The notes under the pieces are model-generated. The model saw only the letters and a list, made by a program, of their open reading frames with translations. It ran no database searches and was not told where the DNA came from. Source: Nematostella vectensis (Eukaryota > Cnidaria > Anthozoa > Actiniaria > Edwardsiidae). Taken from it: a stretch of 64,000 nucleotides of DNA. The translations under genes were made by a program, and so were the position numbers. Of this stretch, positions 1 through 11,617 are shown in pieces. Every line of letters begins with the position of its first letter. Position 1 is the stretch's first letter. The stretch is taken from NCBI RefSeq assembly GCF_932526225.1, contig NC_064047.1, positions 498,001 through 562,000 on the forward strand, written 5' to 3'.

Positions 1-43
1 TCTGCTTACTGCCCAGTAAGATCAATGCTGTACTTTTTGTATA

Positions 44-573
44 GTTATAACAGGGCTTCTGGAATTACGTGGAAAAAACTCAAAATTATGCGGGATTCTT
101 TGCTAAATTAGGCACTAAATTATGCGGAAAATCGATCATTACGTGCTAAATTCTGCAGAATCTTGCAATACATATTTCTTAAAAAAATTTTTTCAGGATT
201 CTTTACTGAATTAAGAGCTAAATTAAACGGAATATCAACTGTTACGCCCAAGCTACATTTTGTACCCAAGGAAAGCACAAAATAACTTGAAAAGGTTTAT
301 TTTTTGCGCGAAAATATCTTAGGAAAATATCATTGGATCCTAGCCAAATTAAAAAAGGTATTTTATTATTAGTCCTAGGCCTTCGTGGTTTAGCAAAGAA
401 CGAGAAATAGAGGTAAGAACCCTAAAAGAACACATCAGCTGCGCACTTAAATGTTTTGTCTTTCAAAATTTAGCCAAATTACCTGGGATTACGCGGAAAT
501 TTGTGGATTACGCGGAGAAAGCCAAATTACGGGCTTCCGCACAAGCGCGTAATTCCAGAAGCCCTGTTATAAC
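44..573. mobile_element. Non-autonomous inverted-repeat DNA element (MITE-like)
   Basis: Bases 44-69 (starting GTTATAACAGGGCTTCTGG) are matched as reverse complement by 548-573. If the element proper starts at CAGGGCTTC and ends at GAAGCCCTG, both sides are flanked by TTATAA, a possible 6-bp target duplication; because TTATAA is itself a palindrome, the duplication cannot be separated cleanly from the inverted repeat. The interior is AT-rich with degenerate repeats of an AATTACGCGGAA-like motif and no coding potential. The superfamily is not determined. Confidence 0.7.
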
Positions 574-775
574 AATGTAGGTACAGGGGACGGGGGTGGG
601 GGCGGGGAGTGGGAAGGGGAGGGGGCGTTCTTCAGGGAGAAATGTGAAAGGGAGGTTTGTTGGAAAATAGAAAAAACCCATAAAGAATAGCCTGCCAACC
701 ATAAATTGCTGAAAATACCACAGAGGCAGAAATCACCCCTGAAAAATACCAAAACACAGATTTGAATATCCCAGG

Positions 776-1275
776 TGGCCCAGTGCCAGCATTTGGGGCC
801 TCTCGCCACAGGTAGCCCAGTGTGTTAGACTGTCAGCATTTGGGGCCTCTCACAACAGGTGGCCCAGTGTGTTAGATCGGCAGCATTTGGGGCCTCTCAC
901 CATAGGTAGCCCAGTGTGTAAGACTGTCAGCATTTGGGGCCTCTTACAACAGGTGGCCAAGTGTGTTAGATCGGCAGCATTTGGGGCCTCTCACCATAGG
1001 TAGCCCAGTGTGTAAGACTGTCAGCATTTGGGGCCTCTTACAACAGGTGGCCAAGTGTGTTAGATCGGCAGCATTTGGGGCCTCTCACCATAGGTAGCCC
1101 AGTGTGTAAGACTGTCAGCATTTGGGGCCTCTTACAACAGGTGGCCAAGTGTGTTAGCACAGCGTTTGAGGCATCTTGCCACAGGTGGCCCAGTGTTAGA
1201 CTGTCAGCATTTGGGCATTTGTGGCCTCTCACCACGGGTGGCCCAGTGTGTTAGCATTTCCAGCATTCAGGGCCT
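776..1275. repeat. Minisatellite, ~93-bp higher-order unit
   Basis: Half-units of about 46 bp share the core CAGCATTTGGGGCCTCT followed by variants of CACAGGTGGCCCAGTGTGTTAG. Two half-unit variants alternate (TTACAACAGGTGGCCAAG and TCACCATAGGTAGCCCAG), giving a ~93-bp period. Short frames on both strands are products of the repeat. No gene is seen from 574 to 1541 apart from this array and G-rich sequence at 580-630. Confidence 0.85.
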
Positions 1276-1541
1276 CTGATTTCCAGTTGAGACATGGATA
1301 GTATCTTTCGGTTTCTCAGACCTAAATTCAACGTACAGTATGCAGGCTCATTAGAAAGCTCCTCAATTCTACATATACATAGAGCCTTACATGGTACCTT
1401 ACAGTAAATGATTGAATACTGTCTTATGCTTTATGGTTAGTAGCATTGACGTACCCCTCCCCCCCACCTGAAACCCTTTGCACATTTGATACATGCATGT
1501 CTGTGAATATTCCACTAAATGTTGTCAACTTTTCTTGTCAG

Positions 1542-4500
1542 ATGACATAGACACTGTTGTACCAGGTGAGCTGTGTGTCACGCAACACATCACGCAGCAT
1601 TGTCATCATGTCACACTCACCAGCATTAATGTAGTGTAACTTTTATGTAACACAATTTTGCTAGCCGTGTCACACAACTTTACCATGTCACACAGCGTCA
1701 TGCTGTGTTACATTGTAACCCATGTTGCAAAACATCTTAGTCACACAACATCATCATCAAAGTCACACAACATCTCCATACATGTTACACAATATCATCA
1801 AATTCACACAACATCTTCATTTATGTCACACAACACGCATTGTCATCCACACATCACCCATGTCGCAGAACATCTTAGTCACACAACATCATCATCAAAG
1901 TCACACAACATCTCCATACATGTTACACAATATCATCAAATTCACACAACATCTTCATTTATGTCACACAACACGCATTGTCATCCACACATCACCCATG
2001 TCGCAGAACATCTTTAGTCACACAACATCATCATAAAAGTCACACAACATCTCCATACATGTTACACAACATCATCAAAGTCACACAACATCTTCATTTA
2101 TGTCACACAACATCATCCATGTCACACAACAACATCATCGATGTCACACAGCACACATTGTCATCCACACATCACGTTTGTTTCGATGAAAATAGTCTTC
2201 TTGCAATTGCCACACTTTCCTTGTTGCATCCTTGGGCCATTCTGTGTCCCTTTTTTCCGTTGTCTCTTTATTTCTTTTAACCACTTCTACTCTATACCCT
2301 CACCTGACCAGTCTGATTAGTTTATTTCTGATAGACTAGTGTGTTAATAACACATAGTGCACTGTACGCCTTATATATGTTTGGTGTACCGTAGCACAAT
2401 AAAGGCTAAGATCAACGTCGTTGCATCCATGAGCCGTACTCAATGTAAGTGAATGTACATGAAGAACAATCAACTCGATTCATTTGCACGCATTTGAATT
2501 GAATACGGCTCATAGATATTACGACCACATTTGAACTTAGCATAATACTCTTAATCTGTAACCCAAAATTGAAGTATGCTGTAGAGTACGGAGGTAATCA
2601 AGTCATGTACTAATGATGCCACTCAAAATGGGTCCAGAAGATATTTGCTGAGATCATCAAATGTCCTGGTCTTCTTGAGAATCGTGTACCATATTAATTC
2701 ATAATGATAGTTCATCCAAGATTACTCGGAAGGCCTTAAGCAAACGCTGTACTTTTTCGTTTAATGTCCAAAATGCAAATGTGCGTGGTCGATTGTTTCA
2801 TGTTCGTCTGCATGCATTTACTTTTAATACGGAACAAGAAAATAACGGTGTTTGTTTAAGACCTTGTAGGGATAACTGCTTTGACTCTGACCCGTCTGCT
2901 CTTCGGTAAATCCAATATAATCTTTTGTGAGCTTCATTATATAATCCTCTGTCTTTGTAATTGATATTGTTTCATCAAAATTAGTTCCTTAATTAATAAG
3001 TATGTTATCTTGTAATCAAGTCCCCCTGTGATCAAAATGGGTAATAGATATTCTTTTCTCCTGTAATTAATAATGTTTAATCCTGTGATAATAAAAAAGA
3101 ACTACAATTAATCGAAATTGTATAGTCTTTTGCCTGTAATCGATATTGTTTAATTCTGCGATGATATAAAAGAGCTTTAATTAATCTGTTACGCTAAAGA
3201 ACTCATAAGAGAAAGAACTCATTTTTTAAAGGACTTCAATTAATCGGTATTGTTTCGCTAAAAAAACTCCAATAAATCGATATTTTAACGTCTTTTGTCC
3301 TGTTTTATCAGTGCTGTTCAATACTGCTTGATACTAAAGAACTTCAATTAAATCTATATTGTTTCATATTATCAGAATGCATGGACCACAAGGAGAAGTT
3401 GAAGTTTTACTGTCGCGTATGCCAGACGTTGTGTTGTGGCTCATGTCAGATCTACGGTGCACACAAGGGACACAGCTGCTTCGAGGTTCACGAGGCCGAG
3501 GAGAGAGAGCGCCGGGCGCTAGAGAAGTTACAAGCATCAGTAGAGAGACATGGGGACAAATACATCAAGGTGAGAATTAGGTACTTAACTAAAGATGGAT
3601 AGAACTACGGCTTGTTGGGATGGACCAGTGAAGGGAGGAGTAGGTGTTTTTTTTTGTCTGCTTCTCTGAATATTTTTTTCGGAAGCCTCGGGTGGGGATA
3701 AGGCTGGATTCCGTAACCCAACTATGGAAACATTAGGTTTTTTTGGTGTGTATCGAAGGGCTTTAAATCAAAAGCACCAATATTTTTATTTCTGAAATGA
3801 TATCAACCACCGAGGGTGAATTTAAATCATTATCAGTGACCACCACCATGGCGGCTTGAAATGGCTTTGAGGGGCCAGTACCTTATCATCATCATGGCAT
3901 GTGTCCCACGTGTTCCTGTTATTGATCCCACGTGTTCCTGTTATTGATCCCACGTGTTCCTGTTATTGATCCCACGTGTTCCTGGTATTGATCCCACGTG
4001 TTCCTGGTATTGATCCCACGTGTTCCTGGTATTGATCCCACGTGTTCCTGTTATTGATCCCACGTGTTCCTGGTATTGATCCCACGTGTTCCTGTTATTG
4101 ATCCCACGTGTTCCTGTTATTGATCCCACGTGTTCCTGTTATTGATAAGATCATAATCAGTGGGTTGCACTCTTGATCGTAGGCTCGTGGAGATGTCCAG
4201 CGGATGATCGAGGAAGTAAAACAAGAGACAATCATTGTGAAAGATGTGGCACGACGCTATTACCGAGAGCTCCGAGCAGCTATCGACGAGGGTGAGAAAG
4301 TATTGATGCAGGAGATCAGTAAACGAAGCGACGCCAAACTCAAGTCTCTTAACGAACAAGTCAGGTATTGTTAAGCTCTTGGGTCTATTTCAAAGGCCTT
4401 CTTGTCTAAAGCTGTTTCCAGGTCCGAGCAGGGGTTGGGGCACTGGGGCCAAGTGTCTCTCAAATATTGTCAAGACATTGACCAAGGGAATGACCAGTAG

Positions 4501-5608
4501 GGGCGTGGCAGTGCATCCCGATGTTTTATTAATGTTTCTGTATCGTGACCCCAAATAGTTTGAGGCTTGCTACGGCTATGGTTTCTTATATTGATATACA
4601 AAATCGAGCTACTAAATGTTTGTTATTTTTTCAGCCAAATGATCGATATAGCAAGTCGAGCTAAAACTGCAAGCAGGAACACAGATAAAGCTCTCGGCAT
4701 GGACTACTACGAGATGCTTAACAGGAAGAAAGAAGTCGAACACGAGATCCGCGAGGTTATGGGACTCCTGTGTGATACCACGCCCGTCACCACAGCCAAC
4801 CTGAAGTGCCAGTTTCCCAACCACGAGACTCTGGTCAGCGGTATTCGCACATGCGCAAAGCTAGTACAACGTAAGAAGGTGTCGTAGAAGAATAGTATGA
4901 ATAATATGGTTATTTTCTCAACGTGTTTTTTTTTTTAGCTACCGGTCCGCCCGAGAAACTGTCCTGCTCTGTCAACAAGGATGGAAACGTTGTGGTCACG
5001 TGGAACTCCCCAGACATGACCGCTTTTCTCTACCCTGTGGTGGGCTATGTCTTACAGTGTACTATAGGTAAGAACACGCGCTGATCACGTGCACACTCAT
5101 GTGACATGACCGCTTTTCTCTACCCTGTGGTGGGCTATGTCTTACAGTGTACTATAAGTAAGAACACGCACTGATCACGTGCACACTCATGTGACATGAC
5201 CGCTTTTCTCTACCCTGTGGTGGGCTATGTCTTACAGTGTACTATAGGTAAGAACACGCGCTGATCACGTGCACACTCATGTGACATGACCGCTTTTCTC
5301 TACCCTGTGGTGGGCTATGTCTTACAGTGTACTATAAGTAAGAACACGTGCTGATCACGTGCAAACTTCAGACTCAAAGAGAAATACTGTAACGTCTTAA
5401 ACGTGTTTTATCCCTAGGCGAAGACGACGCGTTTGTCGAAGTCTACAAGGGCTGCGATCGTATTGTTACATTTGATAGAAAGAAGGGATTACTTCCGGTG
5501 GGAAGGCACGTTCAGTTCCAGTCATGCGCAATCAACACCATTGGACGAAGTGCGTGGAGCTTCCCGTATGGACTCAAAGTCCCGGGAGAGCCTAGTCCTT
5601 CGCGTTAA
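1542..5608 (+). CDS. TRIM-like B-box / coiled-coil / FN3 protein, 5'-truncated by the window
   Basis: Six exons join with consistent phases: 1542-1565 (phase 2 in, 1 out), 3376-3569, 4183-4364, 4635-4870, 4939-5067 and 5418-5608, ending at TAA 5606-5608; 317 residues are in the window. Exon 2 encodes a complete B-box type 2 zinc site, C-x2-H-x7-C-x2-C-x4-C-x2-C-x5-H-x2-H (CMDH, CRVC, CGSC, HKGH). Exons 2-4 continue as a charged helix of the B-box-associated coiled-coil type. Exons 5-6 encode an FN3 fold, with VVVTWNSPD in one strand and a C-terminal INTIGRSAWSFP of the N-x-x-G-x-S type. Known TRIM proteins of this layout are oligomeric ubiquitin ligases or cytoskeletal adaptors; no RING is seen here and it would lie upstream. 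The protein stops just after FN3, with no B30.2/SPRY domain visible. The 24-nt first exon is the least certain part. The exon 5 donor is followed by three extra copies of the same junction. Confidence 0.8.
1560..2175. repeat. Intronic minisatellite, ~136-bp unit of CACACAACATC motifs
   Basis: This lies in the 1566-3375 intron of the TRIM-like gene. Units contain repeated TCACACAACATC and TCATCCACACATCACCCATG; the motif at about 1737 recurs at about 1873 and 2011, a ~136-bp period. Overlapping short open frames in all three + frames are artefacts of the repeat. The rest of the intron (2180-3375) is AT-rich with no recognisable gene. Confidence 0.85.
2429..2513. repeat. Short fold-back (85 bp)
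   Basis: ATGAGCCGTACTCAAT at 2429-2444 is the inverted complement of ATTGAATACGGCTCAT at 2498-2513, with one mismatch. The inner sequence is partly complementary too. It could be a small MITE or a stem-loop in the intron of the TRIM-like gene. Confidence 0.5.
3903..4146. repeat. 22-bp minisatellite containing CACGTG
   Basis: About eleven copies of CCCACGTGTTCCTGTTATTGAT, with T/G variation at CCTGTTAT versus CCTGGTAT. They lie in the intron just before exon 4183-4364 of the TRIM-like gene. Each unit carries the E-box palindrome CACGTG. Confidence 0.9.
5017..5350 (+). repeat. 90-bp tandem duplication of an exon end with its splice donor (4 copies)
   Basis: The last ~51 bases of FN3 exon 4939-5067, its donor and ~39 intronic bases are repeated three more times, starting near 5106, 5196 and 5286. 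Copies 1 and 3 read CTATAGGTAAGAAC at the junction; copies 2 and 4 read CTATAAGTAAGAAC. Reading on past the first donor meets an in-frame TGA (GGT AAG AAC ACG CGC TGA), so use of a downstream copy would truncate the FN3 domain. Confidence 0.92.
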
Positions 5609-5722
5609 AATCGAGACCTTCCCGGTAGAACCGAGTCCTTCCCGATGGAACCTAGTCCTTCCCGGTAAAATCGAGTGCTTTCCGGTTCACTCGGTAGAAC
5701 CGAGTCCTTCCCGGTGGGAAGC
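5575..5722. repeat. ~22-bp degenerate repeat at the 3' end of the TRIM-like gene
   Basis: Copies of GAGTCCTTCCCGGTAGAACC and variants begin over the last codons (GEPSPSR) and run into the 3' UTR. The stop codon of the TRIM-like gene lies inside the repeat. Confidence 0.7.
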
Positions 5723-6148
5723 CAAGCCACTCTGAATGCCAGTGCTGAAAAACACAAAACGTGTTCCAGTAGCGCGCAGTTAAGCCAGACATTTTGTTTT
5801 GAAATTGAGGCGATTACCGGCGAACATTTTAGCGAATGCTAGTAAACTAGACCAAACTAAAGGCTATAATTTTCTTAATGATTCCGTCAGTATCGAACAA
5901 AGCTGTCATCTTTCGTACAGTATTGTTTTAATGCTGTACAGTAAGTCAAAACAGCGACTGAAGTCGGTCTTTCGATCGTTTACGAAAAGAGCGATTGTGT
6001 TTTTTTTCGCCAGAGCACGCGCATTCTGAATAGGGATATCCGCAAGTAGATTTTTGCGGTGAAGACCTTTTGAATAGATCAAGTCCTGGTAGATAGGGGT
6101 CATCCCTCTAATGCTGGTTTTGCATGATTGCAAATGTTTTTGTCAGGA

Positions 6149-6154
6149 AATAAA
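6149..6154 (+). other. Candidate polyadenylation signal AATAAA
   Basis: This is an AATAAA on the + strand, about 540 bp after the TRIM-like stop codon, followed by a GT-rich stretch. Its position fits, but the assignment is inference. Confidence 0.35.
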
Positions 6155-9100
6155 TGGTTGTAACTTGTGAAAACAACATATGTCATTATTAACACCGATA
6201 ATTTTCTATAATCTACCCCGATACCTCTACAACCCTCTTTAGAAAAAAATCGAAATGAACCTCAGTAGACAATTTACTGCAGTCGTGTTTCTTTTCTTAA
6301 TTTGCTTATTTTGGATATGGTCAAAATGCATTGTCCTTTTTCTCGAAAAGCGTTATAATTAGGGGACGCACTATGGGAGACTATGGGAGATGTGAGGGGT
6401 GGACCATGGGAGATGGGAGGGGTGGATCATGGGAGTTGTGGGATATGTGATGGTGGGGCCGTGGGATATGTGATGGTGGGGCCGTTGGAAATATTGAAGG
6501 GGATTGGTTTATGGGTGGGCTTTTGATACCTTAGGCATAAATCTATCAAATAAATCAGCTGAGCCCAAAAGTGAGGGGTATGAATCAAGCTAATTTATGG
6601 CATACTATACTATAATGCACTATGCTAGTGTTTTCAGTCAAGTTGCTGATAATATAACACTTGATTATTCAATATGGGATTTACGTCGCACGTGAACGAC
6701 GCTTTGGTTTTGATTTGTCTTTCTTTTCTTTCTTAGTCTTCTTTTTCTCGCTCGCCCCAGATCCACCGAGTAACACTGTTTTGAGAACATCGCGATTCTC
6801 CCACAATGCTTTGCCGCCTTTTGTTCGACATCTGCAAAAACAAAGCAAGGAAAGGACGAATTTTATTCTTGCTGCTATTTTCATTCAATATTCTAAGGAC
6901 TCCCGTCAAAGATTTTGCAATTGTTTTACGTGTCATTCAAGCTAACGACATTATATTTGGTGCTTGTTTATTAGTACGCAGTTTACGGAGAGCTGACGTG
7001 ATCGAAAACCATTTCAGTGCAAACAACCAATAAAAATGCTTCAAAGCTTTTGAATCTAGGAAGTCATGAGGCATTATGCTGAAAACCGCAGTAATATTGA
7101 ATATAGATTGTAAGGAAATATGGTCTTATTTTTCACTTAACGCGAAAAAATTCGCGCGCTGCCTCTCAACTGTGGATCAACCTTGAAACCTTTAATTCTT
7201 TATTGGATCTTTTTTGAGTTGTGAATTTAATTTCCTTAAGAATGTGTGGAGTGCTGGATTACTTGCTCGCCTTATCTCACATCTCGGCTAGCCCAAGTGT
7301 CATCACTTTTGATTTATTCGCGGTAATTCGCGCGCCTCCGCAAAACTTCTTTGAAGCTTCCTGTACAGCATTGACGTAATTGAATAAGAGCGCGAACGAG
7401 CGCAAAATAGATTGAAAGGTTACAACGCGATACATGATGGTCAGTTTTTATCGCACGCTTGTTTTATGATATTAAGAGCCTCTCTGGTGGGTAAAAGGCC
7501 TGTGCGCTATAAAAGATGGTCATTTAGCGAGCATGGGAACACATCCAAAACCACCGGACACCATTCAGCTTCCTACTGTTATCCGCACCACAATCGTATT
7601 CGTCGAATATGAAAAAGAAATGAATTATCAGCTTTCTGTAGGCTGCAAATGGCTAGTACGGGTTTGTCACTAGTAGCCTGTGTTTATTATTAATAACCCT
7701 AAAATCATTAAGCACTTAGCATTGACCGGAAGAAGAAATCACGCTGTGTAAATTGTTGCCCGTTTTTTTTTTCCGGAATTTTTTTTATTTTAATTCTGTG
7801 TCATTCGTGGGCTTTTAAGCAGCAGTCTAAATCAATTATCTGCAGTTTTTATACATGTATTCGTCTAACAGCTGCGGAAGATAAGAAAATTGTTTTAGCC
7901 AACATTGGAATATGACTCTTTTTAGAAATATTTGGTAGCTAGCACGCATTTAGAGCTGAATTCTTTTGCCGGGCAAGATGGATCCGATCCTACTCAACAT
8001 TAATTTGGTTTACAAAAATTATCCCGTACAAACAAGACATTTTTCATAGTTTGTATTATTTAACAAAATTGTGTCAGTGAGTAATGCATGAAAACAGAGA
8101 GCGAATATAACAAATGTTTCTTATTGAAATAAAGTGCAGAATAAAGCAGGATGGAATGATACAGTTATATATATTGTAAAATATCCACACTCACTCGGAG
8201 CAAAGTGCTTGTTCCATTTCGCGTTTGTTTTTCGGGTCGAGCCTCATGGCGCAAACTCGGCATCGTTTGCTTTCCTGTTGGCCCATCGTGTTACTTTTTG
8301 CTTATAGTTGCTCTTGGATCTCTTTACAATTTAGCCTTGCTTTAGTTGGTTCAAGGTTATTATTTGATGGCTAAAGCGTGGTTTACGAGTTCTATCCGGT
8401 AGATCTAACGAGTTCACAGCACTGCCGCTCGCATGATTCCACTAAATGGATACTGGTTGTTTGGTCGAGCGATGGTAGAGGTGGTTTGATTAAAAGGCCA
8501 TGGTGTAATGAGTTTTATTCTTGTTCGTTATCGGTCTACACAAGTGGGTGGAAATCAGTTGAAAAATGCGTTTTGATTTAATCTCACTCTTGCTCAAGCT
8601 GAGCTCACGTTGGCGAATAACCAGCAGACAAACTATACATTCGTGGATTAATAGTCTCCAGTTTACTTCTTTATTCAACCCTATTTGTAAAAAAATCTGC
8701 ACTGACTGAAGCAGGCGGTTTAGGAGCCTGGAACAGCCGCCTCTTTGGGATTTGCTGGGGGAGGGGGGGGTGTTTGGGGTGCGTTTTCATATGGGAAGTT
8801 GATTATTGTTATTAAACTTTGATAATACTTTGTTTTAAAAGAAAAAGTTTTATTTGGTGGCCGAGGGAAAGTTTATTGGGGTGCGACTTCTTGCCTGGTG
8901 AAAATCTATACCAAAGAAAGTTGGCAGAATCATATCAAATTCGTTGCGTCTTGTCAAAATCCGCAGCACATTCATTCTGTGAATGGCACCGATTTTTTGG
9001 AGTTTCAAGCTTTTCCCGTTTTGTGACGATCTAGCCACTCTTGCACCTAAATACAGGAAAATGCTCACGTGTATAAGCCCTCATAGAGTGTAGCATAAGA

Positions 9101-9479
9101 ACCGTCTCGGAGAGGCCATCTTTGTAAAGAGAAGGTGCATTTCCCAGACGGACGCATCCCTTTTAACAAATTAACTGTCCCTGAGACCATCAGCAAATGG
9201 GACCATCCGGGCTTGAACGAAAACAAACTTGATTAGCGCCCTTCAGTTGTAGGCATTTGGTAACGTTACAATCAGCATAGACAACGTTACAATCAGCATA
9301 GACAACATTTTGGTGGAATCGCTACCCTTATTCAGCTTATTTTCTGCTAATGACAGAATTCACAGGCTCGTGGCATACTCCGGTACACAAAATATAAGTA
9401 CCCCCCACCCCCTTAGGCCCTTACCCACCCATCTCCCTCTCTCCGGGATAACGCAATGTGTGACGGGCCTTCCCCCTCA

Positions 9480-10275
9480 CTTCTACCGTGGGTGAGTTAT
9501 GTCACGCTTTAAGTAACGCAATGCGTGACAACCTTCAATATTTACCAAGATGGTATGGCGAGTAAGAAGCATTAGGTCGAAATGGCTCGTTAGAGTTATG
9601 ACACGCTTTTAGTTACGCAATGCGTGAACACCTTCAATGTTTACCAAGATGGTATGGCGAGTGAGGACATAAGGTCGAAATGGCTCGTTAGTTATGTCAC
9701 GCTTTTAGTAACGCAATGCGTGACCACCTTCAATGTTTACCAAGATGGTACGGCGAGTGAGGACATGAGGTCGAAATGGCTCGTTAGTTATGTCACGCTT
9801 TTAGTTACGCAATGCGTGACCACCTTCAATGTTTACCAAGATGGTATGGCGAGTGAGGACATGAGGTCGAAATGGCTCGTTAGTTATGTCACGCTTTTAG
9901 TTACGCAGTGCGTGACATCCTTCAATGTTTACCAGGGTGACATGGCGAGTTGGGACACGAGGTCGAAATGCCTCGTTAGCTATGTCACGCTTTAAGTAAC
10001 GCAGTGCGTGACATCCTTCAATGTTTCCCAGGGTGACATGGCGATTGGGGACATGAGGTCGAAATGGCTAGCTAGTTATGCCACGCTTTAAGTAACGCAA
10101 TGCGTGACAACCTTCAATGTTTACCAGGATGACATGGCGAGTGAGGACATGAGGTCGAAATGGCTCGTTAGTTATGTCACGCTTTAAGTAACACAATGCG
10201 TGACATTCTTTAATGTTTACCAGGATGACATGGCGAGTGAGGACATGAGGTCGAAATGGATCGTTAGTCCACAAC
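9480..10275. repeat. ~95-bp minisatellite, about 8 units, with GTCACGC/GCGTGAC inverted core
   Basis: The unit contains TTATGTCACGCTTTTAGTTA, ACGCAATGCGTGAC, TTCAATGTTTACCAAGATGG and GAGGTCGAAATGGCTCGTTA. GTCACGC and GCGTGAC within a unit are inverted complements, so each unit can form a short hairpin. The array ends about 10 bp before a possible alternative first exon at 10286. Confidence 0.88.
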
Positions 10276-10285
10276 ATGTCGAAAC

Positions 10286-10561
10286 ATGAGAAAAAGACTC
10301 CGTAGCAATCGATGCAGGGCCGGTCATCCAGGCTGCCGTAAGTAAATCTTAGTAAAACGCAATCATTTCCAAAGATTCACATTTTAAAACATTATTGACG
10401 TGCTTTTGTGATCACTGTGATATATAAAGCCATGTCTAATCCAAACTATATTGTTTGATCTTGTTATTCCCTTATTTCAGTGTCTAACCGGCCATGTACG
10501 AGAGCGCTAGACTTGCTCCTGAAGGACTGGGTCGTGGGGAAGAAGAGGAAGACTTTTCTCA
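10286..10561 (+). CDS. Possible alternative 5' exons of the CH/spectrin-repeat gene
   Basis: Two candidate exons, 10286-10337 and 10481-10561, each end at GTAAGT; the second follows a good TTATTTCAG acceptor. Read from ATG 10286 they stay open, and the second ends in phase 1, which is what exon 13966 requires. The predicted N-terminus is basic and unlike any domain I know (it contains RALDLLLKDWVVGKKRK). Other frames of 10481-10561 are also open, including an acidic one from ATG 10494, but that frame ends in phase 2 and does not fit. This is a low-confidence alternative to the start at 11618. Confidence 0.28.
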
Positions 10562-11617
10562 GTAAGTTTGACTCAGATTACCATTTTACCATCGTAATCA
10601 GCAGTGTAAACATTCAAACAATCGCAGATGTTATGACAAAATTCTTGAAGCGTTTGCCCTGCGACAAGATTCATTTTCGAATAAAACTTTTTATTCGATA
10701 TCTCCATCCTTAACCGGGATCCCTAGCGGAACACAGATTCTTGCACATTATTTAATTAAGGAAATTATAACATCTCGAGTTACTAATGATTTATTAAGGA
10801 ATCCGCGGTTGTATTGTAAATAATCACAATAAAAATGCATAACCCGGTTTATTACACCAAGTTTATAAAAGTTGTATCAACTTATTATTACCAAAATTAT
10901 TGGCGGTGATCTAAATATTGCCCCGAATATGAGGTTTCTGTGTGCTGTCGAATGTGGTTGCTAGTGTTTACCGACTAGGCGTAAGAATTCACGGATTTTA
11001 TAATTGGTTTTGTAATGAGAATCGCGACTTTTACACTAGCCTACCAGTCCCAGTTCTTGCTTTACGCTAGGTGCGGTTTTAATATGCTACCATACAACTC
11101 GTCTATTATAAGTCCAAGGCTCATTAGAAGTCAAGGTTAACCTGGCGTCCTGTAATTGTCATTGTAGTACAAATCCCTTTCATTGTGAACAAGACTAAAT
11201 CACAGGTTTTACAATATGCTTATCGCTATCGTTAGAGCCAGATCATTTTCTGTATTTTTAACCATGAAACGAGAAACTTGTTGGTTTTGTTAACGATATC
11301 TTCAGATCAACCATCGTAATGCCCAACCTTAGCTGCTGTATCCCTCTTTTTCTGTCAAGAACATTTTTTTTTTCTTATTTTTCACCTGTGGTGGCTTGTC
11401 GCGCGCTTTTGCCACGGTGGTGTCACGCTGTCGTGTGTCACGCTATCTTGTCACGCTGTTGTGTCTCGGGCGCGTAGTGATGGGCTTATATTTGCAATTC
11501 ATTGACTACATTCCGTGTTCTGCAAAGCGTTCACTAGATCTCTTGCAACTTGTCGTGCGTTAAATACAATCGCAAATGGCTTGGGAAGCTAGTGGATGAT
11601 TCAACTAGCTTACAAAA

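Larger units (their letters stand above)
5609..10285. other. Intergenic region without a recognised gene
   Basis: No exon chain or conserved protein motif is seen. It holds short GGGAGATG-type repeats (6370-6500), AT-rich sequence, homopolymer runs (such as G-rich 8757-8772) and the 95-bp array described separately. The small open frames here lack domain signatures and consistent splice sites. Confidence 0.6.

Noticed and set aside
6661-8702. Several 60-95-codon frames in the intergenic region
   Set aside because: No domain motif, no codon bias, no matching splice sites; compatible with chance.
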